A DNA stretch of 64,000 nucleotides from Pseudomonas sp. NFACC02. Lineage in GTDB: Bacteria > Pseudomonadota > Gammaproteobacteria > Pseudomonadales > Pseudomonadaceae. Below, piece after piece: positions 26,697 through 36,035 of this stretch. A model generated the notes under the pieces. The model did not search any database and was not told the DNA's origin. It worked only from the letters and a program-made list of their open reading frames with translations. The translations under genes were made by a program, and so were the position numbers. Position 1 is the stretch's first letter, and each line of letters starts with the position of its first letter. The stretch is taken from assembly GCF_900110765.1 (NCBI RefSeq), contig NZ_FOEO01000009.1, positions 94,093 through 158,092 of the forward strand, read 5' to 3'.

Positions 26697-28988
26697 CTAC
26701 TGAACCAGCAGCTCCGGCGGCACAAAAGCGGTGATCGCCGGTAACTCGCCCTGCCACTTTTCCACCTCGACGGACGCCGTCTGTGCCGAGCAGCCTTGCG
26801 AAAGTCGCGATGAACCAATGTCCTCTGTGACCACGTTGGGATTACCGTGTTTTTCGAGGCCGTGCGGCTGCCCTTTCACCAGTGGGTCGAACCAGGCACC
26901 TGTCGCGATCTGGGCCACGCCCGCCCGGATGTCGTCGCAGAGGATAACCCCGGCCAGAAAAGCCCCCCTCGCGTTGAACACCTTGACCACATCGCCGTCG
27001 GCGATGCCTCGTTCCTCGGCATCCTGTCGGTTGAGGGTCAGGGGCTCACGCCCACGGATCTTCGACGCCTGACTGCAAGCGCCATGATCGTATTGGCTGT
27101 GCAGGCGCGTTTTGGGTTGGTTCGACAGCAAGTGCAGCGGGAACTCGGCGGGCGGCTTATCCAGCCAGACCGGATGCCCCGGGCAATCCGGGTAGCCGAA
27201 ACCGGCAATCCGCTCGCTGAAAATTTCGATCTTGCCGGAGGGTGTCGGCAACGGATGGGCCTGCGGATCGTCACGGAATGATTGGAGCAGAACGGTTTCC
27301 TGCGCCGGGTAGTCGATTTCGAACACGCCGTCGCGCCAGAACTGCTCGAACGCTGGCAGATCAATGTCGAACTCCTCAGCCCGACGCCGCGACGCTTCAT
27401 AGAGAAACCGCAGCCACTGCCCTGCGTCACGACCTTCGGTGAAGGTCTCTTCAAAACCCAGACGCCGCGCCAGTTCCGCCAGAATCGAATGGTCATCCCG
27501 GGACTCGCCAATGGGCTCGATCGCCTTCTTCATGGCGATCATGTACCGATCTGACGCCGCGCTGCCAATGTCGTCGCGCTCCAGCGCCGTGGTCACCGGC
27601 AGGACGATGTCCGCGTATTTGGCCTGCGCGGTCCAGTATTGCTCGTGAACCACAATGGTTTCCGGACGCTGCCACGCCACCAACAGGCGATTGAGGTCCT
27701 GATGATGGTGAAGGATGTTACCGCCCGCCCAGTACACCAGCCGGATGTCGGGGTAGTGCAACCGCTGGCCGTTGTAATCGAAGGGTTCGCCGGGGTAGAG
27801 CAACATGTCACAGACTCGCGCCACCGGAATGAACGCCTTGACCGGGTTAACGCCCTGGGAAAGGCGCGGGCCGGAAAAGGCCTTGCGACCGCTGCCCGTG
27901 TTGTTCAGGCAACCATACCCCAAGCCGAATCCACCGCCCGGCAAACCGATCTGCCCCAGCATGGCGGCCAGGGTCACGGTCATCCAGAAGGGTTGTTCGC
28001 CATGCACCGAGCGCTGGAGCGAATAGGCCACGTTGATCAGGGTTCGCTTGCCGGCCATCTCTCTGGCAAGACCAATGATCCGGTCCGCCTCAAGACCGGT
28101 CAGTGCAGCGGCCCACTCAGGCGTCTTGGCCACGCCGTCGAGATGACCACGCAGGTACGTGATGAATCGCTCGTGGCCCACGGTGTAACGCCGAAGAAAA
28201 TCCTCGCTGTACAGCCCTTCGTCTACCAGCACCCAACACAACGCCATCATCAGCGCCGTGTCGGTGCCGGGCCGTACCGCCAGCCACTCATTATGCTCAG
28301 GACCTTGCAGGTCATCGCGCAACGGGCTGACGTTGACGAAGCGCACGCCCGCCTGCGACATCCGCTCGATAGCCCCCGCCACCTGATGGTCGCTCGCGCC
28401 GCCCGGACTGCACTGGGCGTTTTTAATAGGCAAACCGCCGAATGCCACAAACATCTCACAATGTTTTGCCAGGTTCTCCCACGGGGTGTGAGCCGCCAGC
28501 AGCCAGTCCATGCTGCCGACGACGTGCGGCATCACCACGCGCCCGGCACCCAGGCTGTAGCTGTCGACGCTGGAGACGTAGCCGCCGAATCCGTTGAGGA
28601 ACCGATGCAGTTGACTCTGAGCATGATGAAAACGCCCGGCACTGCCCCAGCCGTAACTGCCGCCGAAAATCGCAGCGTTGCCATGCTCGCCTTTGACACG
28701 CGTCAGTTCGCGGGCAACCAGGTCGAGCGCGGCGTCCCAAGACACTTCGACAAAGGCCTCCTGCCCCCGCAGGTGCGGGCTTCTCAATGCCGGATGATCG
28801 GCAAAACGCTCAAGAAAACCGCGCCGAATGGCGGGGCGGCGGATGCGGGTCGGCGAATCGATCGCGCCGGGGATCGACGCGCCTATGGGCGATGGATCGG
28901 CATCCCAGGAAACAGGCTCCATCGCCTCCAGCCGCCCATTCACCACCCGCGGGCGATACGCCCCCCAATGCAACGACGTGAAGCCCAT
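26697..28988 (-). CDS. Molybdopterin-dependent oxidoreductase, BisC/TorZ (S-/N-oxide reductase) type
   Basis: A 763-residue DMSO-reductase-family enzyme. It begins MGFTSLHWGAYRPRVVNGRLE, has no Fe-S cysteine cluster motif at the N-terminus and no twin-arginine signal, so it should be a cytoplasmic bis-MGD enzyme like biotin sulfoxide reductase BisC. The serine in DSYSLGAG is at the usual molybdenum-ligand place; FGGLPIKNAQ, VRPGTDTALMMALCWVL and LSNQPKTRLHSQYDHG are other cofactor motifs. The substrate could be biotin or methionine sulfoxide or an N-oxide. The ATG at 28988 is chosen over 29084. No partner electron carrier gene is adjacent. Confidence 0.9.
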   Translation of the reverse strand: MGFTSLHWGAYRPRVVNGRLEAMEPVSWDADPSPIGASIPGAIDSPTRIRRPAIRRGFLERFADHPALRSPHLRGQEAFVEVSWDAALDLVARELTRVKGEHGNAAIFGGSYGWGSAGRFHHAQSQLHRFLNGFGGYVSSVDSYSLGAGRVVMPHVVGSMDWLLAAHTPWENLAKHCEMFVAFGGLPIKNAQCSPGGASDHQVAGAIERMSQAGVRFVNVSPLRDDLQGPEHNEWLAVRPGTDTALMMALCWVLVDEGLYSEDFLRRYTVGHERFITYLRGHLDGVAKTPEWAAALTGLEADRIIGLAREMAGKRTLINVAYSLQRSVHGEQPFWMTVTLAAMLGQIGLPGGGFGLGYGCLNNTGSGRKAFSGPRLSQGVNPVKAFIPVARVCDMLLYPGEPFDYNGQRLHYPDIRLVYWAGGNILHHHQDLNRLLVAWQRPETIVVHEQYWTAQAKYADIVLPVTTALERDDIGSAASDRYMIAMKKAIEPIGESRDDHSILAELARRLGFEETFTEGRDAGQWLRFLYEASRRRAEEFDIDLPAFEQFWRDGVFEIDYPAQETVLLQSFRDDPQAHPLPTPSGKIEIFSERIAGFGYPDCPGHPVWLDKPPAEFPLHLLSNQPKTRLHSQYDHGACSQASKIRGREPLTLNRQDAEERGIADGDVVKVFNARGAFLAGVILCDDIRAGVAQIATGAWFDPLVKGQPHGLEKHGNPNVVTEDIGSSRLSQGCSAQTASVEVEKWQGELPAITAFVPPELLVQ

Positions 28989-29083
28989 AATGCTTACCCT
29001 CCCGATTTCGCTGTCGAAGGCACCGGCGAGCACGTCGCTGCCACCGGCTCGCCCTTGCGGTCGCCTTATATCCGCGTTACGCA

Positions 29084-29365
29084 TCAGTGCTGTGCTTGTG
29101 CCAACCGCCTGTCGTCAGCACCCGGCTCTGCGATGAAGTCGTCGAATACAGTGGCAGCCGGACGCCATTTAGTCAGCCCCTCCTGGTTGAAAAAATCATA
29201 GGTCAGACGACAGTTCAGGCAGATGCCTTGATCAGTGTCGGGGAGGAAGTTCGACAAGCGCCGCCGTCTGGTGAAAAATACGAGCTTTGCCTGAGGATGA
29301 GCCACCGCCTCCCGGGCGACCGCGTGTCCAATGAGGTCCAGTATGCTGTTCACCCAGTCCCACAT
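29084..29365 (-). CDS. Possible small hypothetical protein upstream of the molybdoenzyme gene
   Basis: A 93-codon frame starting MWDWVNSILDLIGHAVARE and containing two cysteines (GICLNCRLTYDFF) and an acidic end. Composition is protein-like, and it would be transcribed with the molybdoenzyme gene. It overlaps the 5' end of the helicase gene on the other strand by up to 35 bases if the helicase starts at 29331, or by none if it starts at 29391. No family is recognised and no clear ribosome site is seen, so this remains uncertain. Confidence 0.4.
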   Translation of the reverse strand: MWDWVNSILDLIGHAVAREAVAHPQAKLVFFTRRRRLSNFLPDTDQGICLNCRLTYDFFNQEGLTKWRPAATVFDDFIAEPGADDRRLAQAQH

Positions 29366-32300
29366 CCCCGACCCTCTACCGGATAACTGCATGAGGGTGT
29401 TGTTTGGTTTAGTGACCTCGTTTCCCGGCAAGGGTAAGACGTCGTTGCTCAAACTCTTGCGGGCGATGGGCGTGTCGGACTTTCACGGCAAGCTGGTCGA
29501 CGCTCCTGCGCTGGTGAAGATGCTGGAGTGGCTGCAGCACGAAGAGTGGGTGGTGCTGGATCAACAACCTGAAGGGCAATACTTCAGCGTCGCCCCGGCA
29601 CGCTACAACCGCGTGTTGCTGGACCTGTTGAACGCGCCGGACCGTGATCAGTGGCTGCACGAGATCATCTCGGGATTGCCTGCGCTCAGTGCCTGGCAGA
29701 CGCCCGCCCGATCACGCATATTGCAAGACCTCTGGCTCAGCCTGCTCATCGGCGATACAGGCGCACTGGATCAATCGCTGCAACTGGCCACGTATATTTT
29801 TGTCCACCCCACTAACGCCGCACCGCACCCCATGCACGTGCTGCAAGGCAGCCCGGAAGGTCTGGAGGTGTTTGCCCGACTCGATGACGCCGCGCGAGCG
29901 CTGCTGGTGGAAGACCACCTCAATCTGCTCAACGCTCGGCTCGGCCCGGCCGGTCACACCTACGAGCTGGCCCTGCGTGAGATGGAGGTCCAGCCCTCCT
30001 TCGAGCTGGCAGTGGAGCTCTCGCTCCAGGCGCTGTGGCGTGGCGACTGGGACATGCTCGATTACCTGGGCGCGAATGAGCTGGAGCTCATGCACCGAAC
30101 CATCAACCTGATGCTGCGGGGTCAGGTGACCGAGACACTGCTGCTCATGCGCAGTTGGCTGACCGAAATGCGCAGGGTCCTCAAGAAGCGCAAGATCGAC
30201 CTGCCTCCGGTGCTCAATGCGTTTTACTGCCTGGCACTGTTCGCCGAGAACGATCCGAAACAACAGGCGCAGCTCAAGCAAGCCATCACCTTGGGGGTGA
30301 AAGAGAATTACGGCGCCGCCTATGACGTCCTTGAACATCTGCTGGAACAGTTCAAAGGTGAAAAGTCGTCCATGTCGTCGTCGCGCCTCCCTGCCACATT
30401 GAATGGCATGGATGGCTTGGTACTGGCGCTCGCGCTGTACTGGCTGGACGCCCCCCAGGCGCGCCAGGAAAAATGGCACACGATGCTGGAGGATTACCGC
30501 GATCAACTTCACCGGGAAGGCTATGCCTGGCTGGCGGCAGAGTTCGACGCGCTGATCGCCGTGCAATTCGGATCGCCCCGGCAATTTACCGATGTACACC
30601 TGAGCGCCGATCTCCAGCCGCTGGTGTCCCTGCTGTATCGCCAGGAAGCCTGGCAGCATGCGCTCAATGCGCTGAGTCAGCTGAGGCCCGGAACGGTTGC
30701 CGCAACCGCCACCGCCGAAGAGAAACCCACGCGTCTGGCCTGGCTGATTTCGTTGAGCACCTACCATGTGCAGGTCGAGCCACGCGAGCAAAAGCGCAAC
30801 GCCAAGGGCCAATGGAGCAAAGGTCGCACCGTCGCGCTGAAACGCCTGATGGACGACGGCGCGATCATGGATTTCCTCTGCGAGCAGGATCGCCAGGCCA
30901 TCAGCGCCATTGTGGTCAGCCATTACCATTACGGCAGCGTTGAGTACGAACTCCCCGCTGGCCTGGCCTTGCCTCGGCTGGTCGGACACCCGGCGCTGTA
31001 CTGGCAGGACGCGCCTGATGTGCGGATCGACCTGCAAGCCGGCCAGGCCTCCCTGAACCTTCAGTCCCGTGGCGGGCAGATTCACCTCCAGCTTGAGCCG
31101 CAGGGCATCGTCGGCGCAGAGGACGTCTACCTGCACAAAGAAACGCCGACCCGTCTTCTGGTTTATCCCATCAGCCGTGAACTGCGCAAAATCGCCGAGA
31201 TCGTCGGCAAAGGTTTGAACGTGCCGACGGAGGCGAAAGCGCAATTGATCGAAGCCGTCAGCGCCATCGCCCCGCTGCTGCCGATTCACTCGGACATTCC
31301 CGAGCTTACCGGGCACCTCGATCAGGAACCCGCCGACACCCGCCTCTACGCCCACTTGTTGCCTCTGGCCGAAGGTGTCCGTTTGCAATTGCTGGTGCGT
31401 CCACTGGCGGACGGCAGTTGGTTCCGTCCCGGCCAGGGCGCCGAAAACCTGCTGGGCGAGCGCGGCGGCAAGCCCCTGCAGGTCATCAGGAATCTGGACG
31501 CTGAACGGCAGGCGCTGCAGCATGTGCTGAACGCCTGTCCGGGACTCGCCTATGCCGACAGCGATGGCCAGGAGTGGCAACTGGATCAACCTCAGCATGC
31601 CCTGCAACTGCTCAGCGAATTGCACGCGCTGGACGGCGAACAGCTTCATTGCATCTGGCCGGAAGGCGAACGCATGCGCATCAAGGGCCGCTCCGGCCTG
31701 AGCCAGCTCAAACTGGGACTTCGTCAGCAGGGTGACTGGTTTGTCCTGCAGGGCAGTATCACCCTGGACGACGGCAAGGTGCTCCAGTTGAAACAGATGC
31801 TGGAGTTGCTCAAGGCCAGTCCCGGGCGCTTCCTGAAACTCAACGAACACGACTGGCTGGCCCTCGACGACAGCCTGCGCAAGCGCCTCGATGAACTGGC
31901 GCACCTGGCGGACCGGGTCAACGACCAGGGACTGCGCCTGAGCACGCTAACGACGCCGCTGCTGGCCAGTCTTGCTCAGGAGGCCGGGGAGTTCGAAGCC
32001 GATGCGGGGTGGCAAACGCACCTCGACAGGCTGGAATCGTTGCGCGATTACCAGCCTCAGGTGCCGGGCACCCTGCAAGCCGACTTGCGCGATTACCAGC
32101 ACGAAGGCTTCGTATGGCTGGCGCGTCTCGCGCAATGGGGCGTGGGCGCCTGCCTGGCCGACGACATGGGCCTGGGCAAGACCGTGCAGACATTGGCGTT
32201 GCTGTTGCAACGGGGGAGTCTGGGGCCGCAACTGGTGGTGGCACCGACCTCCGTCACGCTGAACTGGCAAGCCGAAAGCGCCCGCTTCGCGCCCAGCCTG

Positions 32301-33437
32301 AAATTGCGGCTGTATCAGCAGAACCGCAGCCTGGACGACCTCGGCCCAGGGGATCTGGTGGTCGTCAGTTATGGCCTGCTGCAACAAGAGACCGCTGCGT
32401 TCACCGCGCAGCACTGGAGCAGCGTGGTACTGGACGAAGCGCAAGCAATCAAGAACGCACAGACCAAGCGCTCCCAGACGGTCATGGCACTGAACGCCGA
32501 TTTCCGCATGGTCGCCACCGGCACGCCACTGGAAAACCACCTTGGCGAATTGTGGAACCTGTTCCGCTTCATCAACCCCGGCCTGCTGGGCAGCCAGGAC
32601 AGTTTCGCCGCGCGCTTCGCAACCCCCATCGAGCAAGGCGATGTCGCGGCACGACGAGCGTTGAAGGCATTGATTCAACCGTTCATTTTGCGTCGCCTGA
32701 AAAGCCAGGTGCTGGAAGAACTCCCGGCGCGCACCGAAATCACCTACAAAGTGCCGCTGTCGGACGAAGAAGCCCATCAGTACGAGGCCCTGCGTCAGCA
32801 AGCGGTCGACACGCTCTCGCGCATCGATCCGCAGGCGGTCAAATCCATGCAGGTGCTGGCGGAAATCACCCGTCTGCGGCGCTTCTGTTGCCACCCGTCT
32901 CTGGTCCTGCCGGGCTCGACGCTGCCCGGCAGCAAGTTGCAAGCCTTCAAGGAGATCGTCGAGGAGTTGCTGGAGAACCGTCACAAGGCGCTGGTGTTCA
33001 GCCAGTTCGTCGATCACTTGAGCATCGTGCGGGCATGGCTCGACCAGCAGGGCATCGCCTATCAATACCTGGACGGCGCAACTCCGGCCAAGGAGCGCCA
33101 GAAGCGCGTCGAAGCCTTCCAGGCGGGCGTGGGCGAAATCTTCCTGATCAGCCTCAAGGCCGGCGGCAGCGGTCTCAACCTGACGGCAGCCGACTACGTC
33201 ATCCACCTGGACCCTTGGTGGAACCCAGCGGTTGAAGACCAGGCCAGCGACCGCGCCCATCGCATGGGCCAGCAACGGCCGGTGACGATCTACCGGCTGG
33301 TCACGGAGAACAGCATCGAAGAACAGATCGTCGCTCTGCACGGGCGCAAACGCGATCTGGCCGACAGCCTGCTGGACGGCGGCGAGATCAGCGCAAAACT
33401 GGACGCCGACGCGCTCTTGAAGTTGCTTAAAGGCTGA
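29331..33437 (+). CDS. Large SNF2-type DEAD/DEAH helicase (RapA/HepA-like)
   Basis: A protein of 1368 residues (1348 if ATG 29391, MRVLFGLVTSF, is the true start). The N-terminal 850 residues are mostly helical with no family I can name. The SNF2 motor follows: motif I DDMGLGKTVQTL near residue 944, motif II LDEAQAIKN, then the helicase C half with FSQFVDHLSIVRAWL, GGSGLNLTAADYVIHLDPWWNP and QASDRAHRMGQQ (motif VI). Such proteins move on double-stranded DNA and displace bound proteins or RNA polymerase; in bacteria some belong to defence loci, but no partner genes are here. The 3' end is duplicated at 35560. Confidence 0.9.
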   Translation: MRSSMLFTQSHIPDPLPDNCMRVLFGLVTSFPGKGKTSLLKLLRAMGVSDFHGKLVDAPALVKMLEWLQHEEWVVLDQQPEGQYFSVAPARYNRVLLDLLNAPDRDQWLHEIISGLPALSAWQTPARSRILQDLWLSLLIGDTGALDQSLQLATYIFVHPTNAAPHPMHVLQGSPEGLEVFARLDDAARALLVEDHLNLLNARLGPAGHTYELALREMEVQPSFELAVELSLQALWRGDWDMLDYLGANELELMHRTINLMLRGQVTETLLLMRSWLTEMRRVLKKRKIDLPPVLNAFYCLALFAENDPKQQAQLKQAITLGVKENYGAAYDVLEHLLEQFKGEKSSMSSSRLPATLNGMDGLVLALALYWLDAPQARQEKWHTMLEDYRDQLHREGYAWLAAEFDALIAVQFGSPRQFTDVHLSADLQPLVSLLYRQEAWQHALNALSQLRPGTVAATATAEEKPTRLAWLISLSTYHVQVEPREQKRNAKGQWSKGRTVALKRLMDDGAIMDFLCEQDRQAISAIVVSHYHYGSVEYELPAGLALPRLVGHPALYWQDAPDVRIDLQAGQASLNLQSRGGQIHLQLEPQGIVGAEDVYLHKETPTRLLVYPISRELRKIAEIVGKGLNVPTEAKAQLIEAVSAIAPLLPIHSDIPELTGHLDQEPADTRLYAHLLPLAEGVRLQLLVRPLADGSWFRPGQGAENLLGERGGKPLQVIRNLDAERQALQHVLNACPGLAYADSDGQEWQLDQPQHALQLLSELHALDGEQLHCIWPEGERMRIKGRSGLSQLKLGLRQQGDWFVLQGSITLDDGKVLQLKQMLELLKASPGRFLKLNEHDWLALDDSLRKRLDELAHLADRVNDQGLRLSTLTTPLLASLAQEAGEFEADAGWQTHLDRLESLRDYQPQVPGTLQADLRDYQHEGFVWLARLAQWGVGACLADDMGLGKTVQTLALLLQRGSLGPQLVVAPTSVTLNWQAESARFAPSLKLRLYQQNRSLDDLGPGDLVVVSYGLLQQETAAFTAQHWSSVVLDEAQAIKNAQTKRSQTVMALNADFRMVATGTPLENHLGELWNLFRFINPGLLGSQDSFAARFATPIEQGDVAARRALKALIQPFILRRLKSQVLEELPARTEITYKVPLSDEEAHQYEALRQQAVDTLSRIDPQAVKSMQVLAEITRLRRFCCHPSLVLPGSTLPGSKLQAFKEIVEELLENRHKALVFSQFVDHLSIVRAWLDQQGIAYQYLDGATPAKERQKRVEAFQAGVGEIFLISLKAGGSGLNLTAADYVIHLDPWWNPAVEDQASDRAHRMGQQRPVTIYRLVTENSIEEQIVALHGRKRDLADSLLDGGEISAKLDADALLKLLKG

Positions 33438-33476
33438 ATGCGACGAGGTGGGCCTGAGACGTTTTTCAGGCCCCCC
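33419..33476 (+). repeat. Helicase 3' end and terminator-like stem, copy 1 of direct repeat
   Basis: This covers the last codons of the helicase and the following bases, with a GGCCTGA/TCAGGCC stem at 33450-33471 that may act as a weak terminator. A shortened copy is at 35560-35612 in the same orientation. Confidence 0.88.
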
Positions 33477-33560
33477 GGGTATGGAATTGCGTGGCAAGTA
33501 CACGCTGTCCGCGGAAGGTTGCCCCTTCGGCGCTGTCGCACTGACCCTGTGAGGCGCACC

Positions 33561-34073
33561 ATGCAGCAGTTCAGAAACGAGGATGGACGGGGCCTGGCTG
33601 CAACGGGCGGGGATCCTGCACACCCTCCCGTTGTGCTGCTGCATGGTGGAGGACAGACCCGGCATAGCTGGAATAACGCGTTCGATGCTCTGGTGACAGC
33701 CGGGCACTATGTCATTTCGTTCGATGCGCGGGGCCATGGTGAAAGCGACTGGGACCCGCGCGGCGACTACACGCTCGATGCCATGGTTGCAGACTTGCAT
33801 GCGATCCTTGCCCACCTGTCGTCCCCGCCTGTTCTGGTGGGCGCCTCAATGAGCGGTCTGACCGCGCTGGCGGCGGCGGGCGAAGCGATTGCCCCGATCG
33901 CTCGCGCCTTGGTGTTGGTGGACCTCACACTCCACATCAATGCAGAGGGCGCCGAAAAGATCATGACTTTCATGCGCAGCCACGTACAGGGTTTCGAAAG
34001 CCTGGACGAGGCCGCTCAAGCCGTGACCGCGCGTGCGCCTTACAAACCGAAACAGATAGGGTGGATAAAATGA
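33561..34073 (+). pseudogene. Truncated alpha/beta hydrolase
   Basis: A 170-codon frame from ATG 33561 carries the first half of an alpha/beta hydrolase: the HGGG oxyanion loop (VVLLHGGGQTRHSW), SFDARGHGESDW, and the nucleophile elbow VGASMSG with Ser96. Homologues are about 280-300 residues; here the frame ends soon after ARAPYKPK, so the cap end and the catalytic histidine are missing. Its TGA overlaps the next gene's ATG (ATGA). This looks like a deletion that joined the hydrolase to the racemase-like gene. A working product is unlikely. Confidence 0.75.
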
Positions 34074-35206
34074 CCTCTGGTCCTCTTCAAGGTTTGAAAG
34101 TGGTGGAGTTTGCCGGCATTGGGCCCGGCCCGTTTTGCGCCATGGTGCTCTCGGACATGGGCGCGCAAGTGATACGTATCGATCGTCAAGCCAGCACGGC
34201 GATGAACCCGGCCGTCCACGTGGACGGACGCGGTCGTCGCGCTATCGTGGCAAACCTGAAAGACAGCCGGTCAGTCGAAGCGTGCCTGGCCCTCTGCGAC
34301 CAGGCGGACATCGTCATCGAGAGTTACCGACCGGGGGTGATGGAACGCCTCGGCCTCGGCCCGCAGGTCATGCTGGCGCGCAATGCGCGTCTGATCTACG
34401 GCCGAATGACCGGATGGGGTCAGCACGGCCCCTATGCACAGCGGGCGGGTCACGACATCAATTACATCGCCATTACCGGCGCGCTTGCGGACATCGGCCC
34501 CCGTGACAAGCCTGTACCGCCGTTGAATCTGGTCGGGGATTACGGCGGTGGAGCCATGATGCTCGCGGTCGGGCTTCTGGCCGGCGTACTGAATGCACGT
34601 AGCACCGGCCAGGGGCAAGTGGTGGACGCTGCCATCACCGATGGCACCTGCTACCTGACCGCGATTCTCTACAAGCTGCGCGCACTGGGTCAGTGGCAGG
34701 AACAGCGCGCGGCCAATCTCCTGGACGGGGGGGCGCCCTTCTACGATACGTATCGCTGCGCGGATGGAAACTTCGTAGCCATCGGCGCGATTGAACCTCA
34801 GTTCTATGCCTTGCTGTTGGAGAAAACGGGCCTGGCCGATACCTTGACTCAGCCACAGATGGACCGCGCGTCGTGGCCGCAGATGAAAGCCGTATTCGAG
34901 CGTACATTCGCCAGCAAAAGCCGCGCGGAATGGGTTCGGGTGATGGGCGATGCCGATACGTGTTTTGCCCCGGTACTGAATGCCGCAGAGGCCGCCATGG
35001 ACCCGCATAACATCGCTCGCGAGACGTTCATCGAACTCGACGGCGTTCATCAGCCGGCACCGGCCCCTCGCTTTTCTCGAACCCCGAGCGCGGTGCAAGC
35101 TTCCTTGCAGGGTGATGCCGCACGCGAGACGCTGGTCGACTGGAATGTCGACGCCGCCGCCATCGACTACCTGCTGAACGGCAGAGCATCGGATCAGCCC
35201 CACTGA
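34070..35206 (+). CDS. CaiB/BaiF CoA-transferase family, alpha-methylacyl-CoA racemase-like
   Basis: A 378-residue class III CoA-transferase fold protein. The residues of the racemase subgroup are present: His128 in RAGHDINYIAITGAL, Asp157 in NLVGDYGGGAMM and Glu242 in GAIEPQFY, matching the His/Asp pair and Glu of alpha-methylacyl-CoA racemase. It would interconvert the (R)- and (S)-2-methylacyl-CoA forms during branched-chain lipid breakdown. The ATG at 34070 overlaps the stop of the truncated hydrolase. The gene seems intact, between two broken genes and two direct repeats. Confidence 0.9.
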   Translation: MTSGPLQGLKVVEFAGIGPGPFCAMVLSDMGAQVIRIDRQASTAMNPAVHVDGRGRRAIVANLKDSRSVEACLALCDQADIVIESYRPGVMERLGLGPQVMLARNARLIYGRMTGWGQHGPYAQRAGHDINYIAITGALADIGPRDKPVPPLNLVGDYGGGAMMLAVGLLAGVLNARSTGQGQVVDAAITDGTCYLTAILYKLRALGQWQEQRAANLLDGGAPFYDTYRCADGNFVAIGAIEPQFYALLLEKTGLADTLTQPQMDRASWPQMKAVFERTFASKSRAEWVRVMGDADTCFAPVLNAAEAAMDPHNIARETFIELDGVHQPAPAPRFSRTPSAVQASLQGDAARETLVDWNVDAAAIDYLLNGRASDQPH

Positions 35207-35238
35207 GCGGCGCAACGATCAGGGCGCGGGCATGGCTG

Positions 35239-35430
35239 CTAGCGCCCTGTAAACATCGCCCGACGCTTTTCCCGGAACGCCGCCACACCTGCGGCAAAGT
35301 CCAGCGTCGCGCCCGCCTGACGCTGGCTGCGACGCTCCGCCGCCAGGGATTCGGTCAGCGAATGATCCAGCGCATAGCGAAGACCCCGACGGATAAGCGC
35401 GTACGCCCGGGTAGGCCCCGCCGCCAGACA
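35239..35430 (-). pseudogene. Enoyl-CoA hydratase, C-terminal remnant
   Basis: Read on the minus strand this gives about 64 codons, LAAGPTRAYALIRRGL... to ...AGVAAFREKRRAMFTGR and TAG at 35239-35241. GPTRAYALI and the FxEKRxxxFTGR ending are the typical end of PaaG-type crotonases. Upstream the frame meets a stop at 35446-35448 and the rest of the gene is gone, so only the final quarter survives. It faces the racemase-like gene. Confidence 0.8.
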
Positions 35431-35662
35431 ACAGCGCGGCGAACGCTACTTGACCGTACAAATTGTGAGGGCTGACCTGAGGAAACCGGGTCGGGGCACT
35501 TCGTAGCTCGCGGCAATGGCAACACCAGCGACCAGGGTCGATCTCCTTGCCTGATAGGCGAAGTTGCTTAAGGGCTGAATGCGACGAGGTGGTCTGAGAC
35601 GTTTCAGGCCCCTCTCGGTCCGCACGCCCAAAAGTGAGACTGGAACTAAAAAACGCACAAAC
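35431..35662. other. Remnant DNA and copy 2 of the helicase 3' end
   Basis: No gene is supported here. Bases 35560-35612 repeat 33419-33476 with a few changes and short deletions, including the helicase stop codon context (GCTTAAGGGCTGA). The rest, 35431-35559, has readable but unrecognised fragments on the minus strand (for example YGQVAFAALLSGG in one frame). It is the right edge of the lipid islet, just before the tRNA cluster. Confidence 0.75.
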
Positions 35663-35692
35663 AAAAACGCCGCTCTGGTGAGCGGCGTTTTT
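35663..35692. terminator. Terminator of the tRNA operon
   Basis: A perfect stem AAAAACGCCGCT / AGCGGCGTTTTT with loop CTGGTG. On the minus strand it follows the last tRNA by eight bases and ends in T residues, so it closes the tRNA transcript; it can work in both directions. Confidence 0.92.
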
Positions 35693-35699
35693 GTGAATT

Positions 35700-35775
<76 letters not shown>

Positions 35776-35779
35776 AATA

Positions 35780-35855
35780 TGGCGTCCCCTAGGGGACTCG
35801 AACCCCTGTTACCGCCGTGAAAGGGCGGTGTCCTAGGCCACTAGACGAAGGGGAC
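35780..35855 (-). tRNA. tRNA-Glu (TTC), copy 2
   Basis: A 76-base tRNA with encoded CCA. The minus strand begins GTCCCCTTCGTCTAG, has anticodon TTC in CTTTCAC, and ends AGGGGACGCCA. It is followed four bases later by tRNA-Gly copy 2. Confidence 0.97.
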
Positions 35856-35957
35856 ACTGCCTGAAACACCATGGTGTTGTGTTTCAGTTCCAGAAATCCA
35901 TCCGAAGAGGCTTTCTGGTTTCACTCAGCTTCGCTTTAAAGCGAAACTGCTTAAAAT

Positions 35958-36033
<76 letters not shown>

Positions 36034-36035
36034 AA

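Noticed and set aside
27639..29201. 520-codon frame antisense to the molybdoenzyme gene
   Set aside because: The molybdoenzyme motifs are all on the minus strand; the plus frame has shadow composition.
29712..31904. 730-codon open frame antisense to the helicase gene
   Set aside because: It is the shadow of the GC-rich sense gene; no motifs, composition typical of antisense frames, and the sense strand has clear SNF2 motifs.
31947..33815. 622-codon antisense frame over the helicase C-terminal motor
   Set aside because: It opposes the SNF2 motifs, shows no family features and runs past the end of the sense gene only because stops are rare in this frame.
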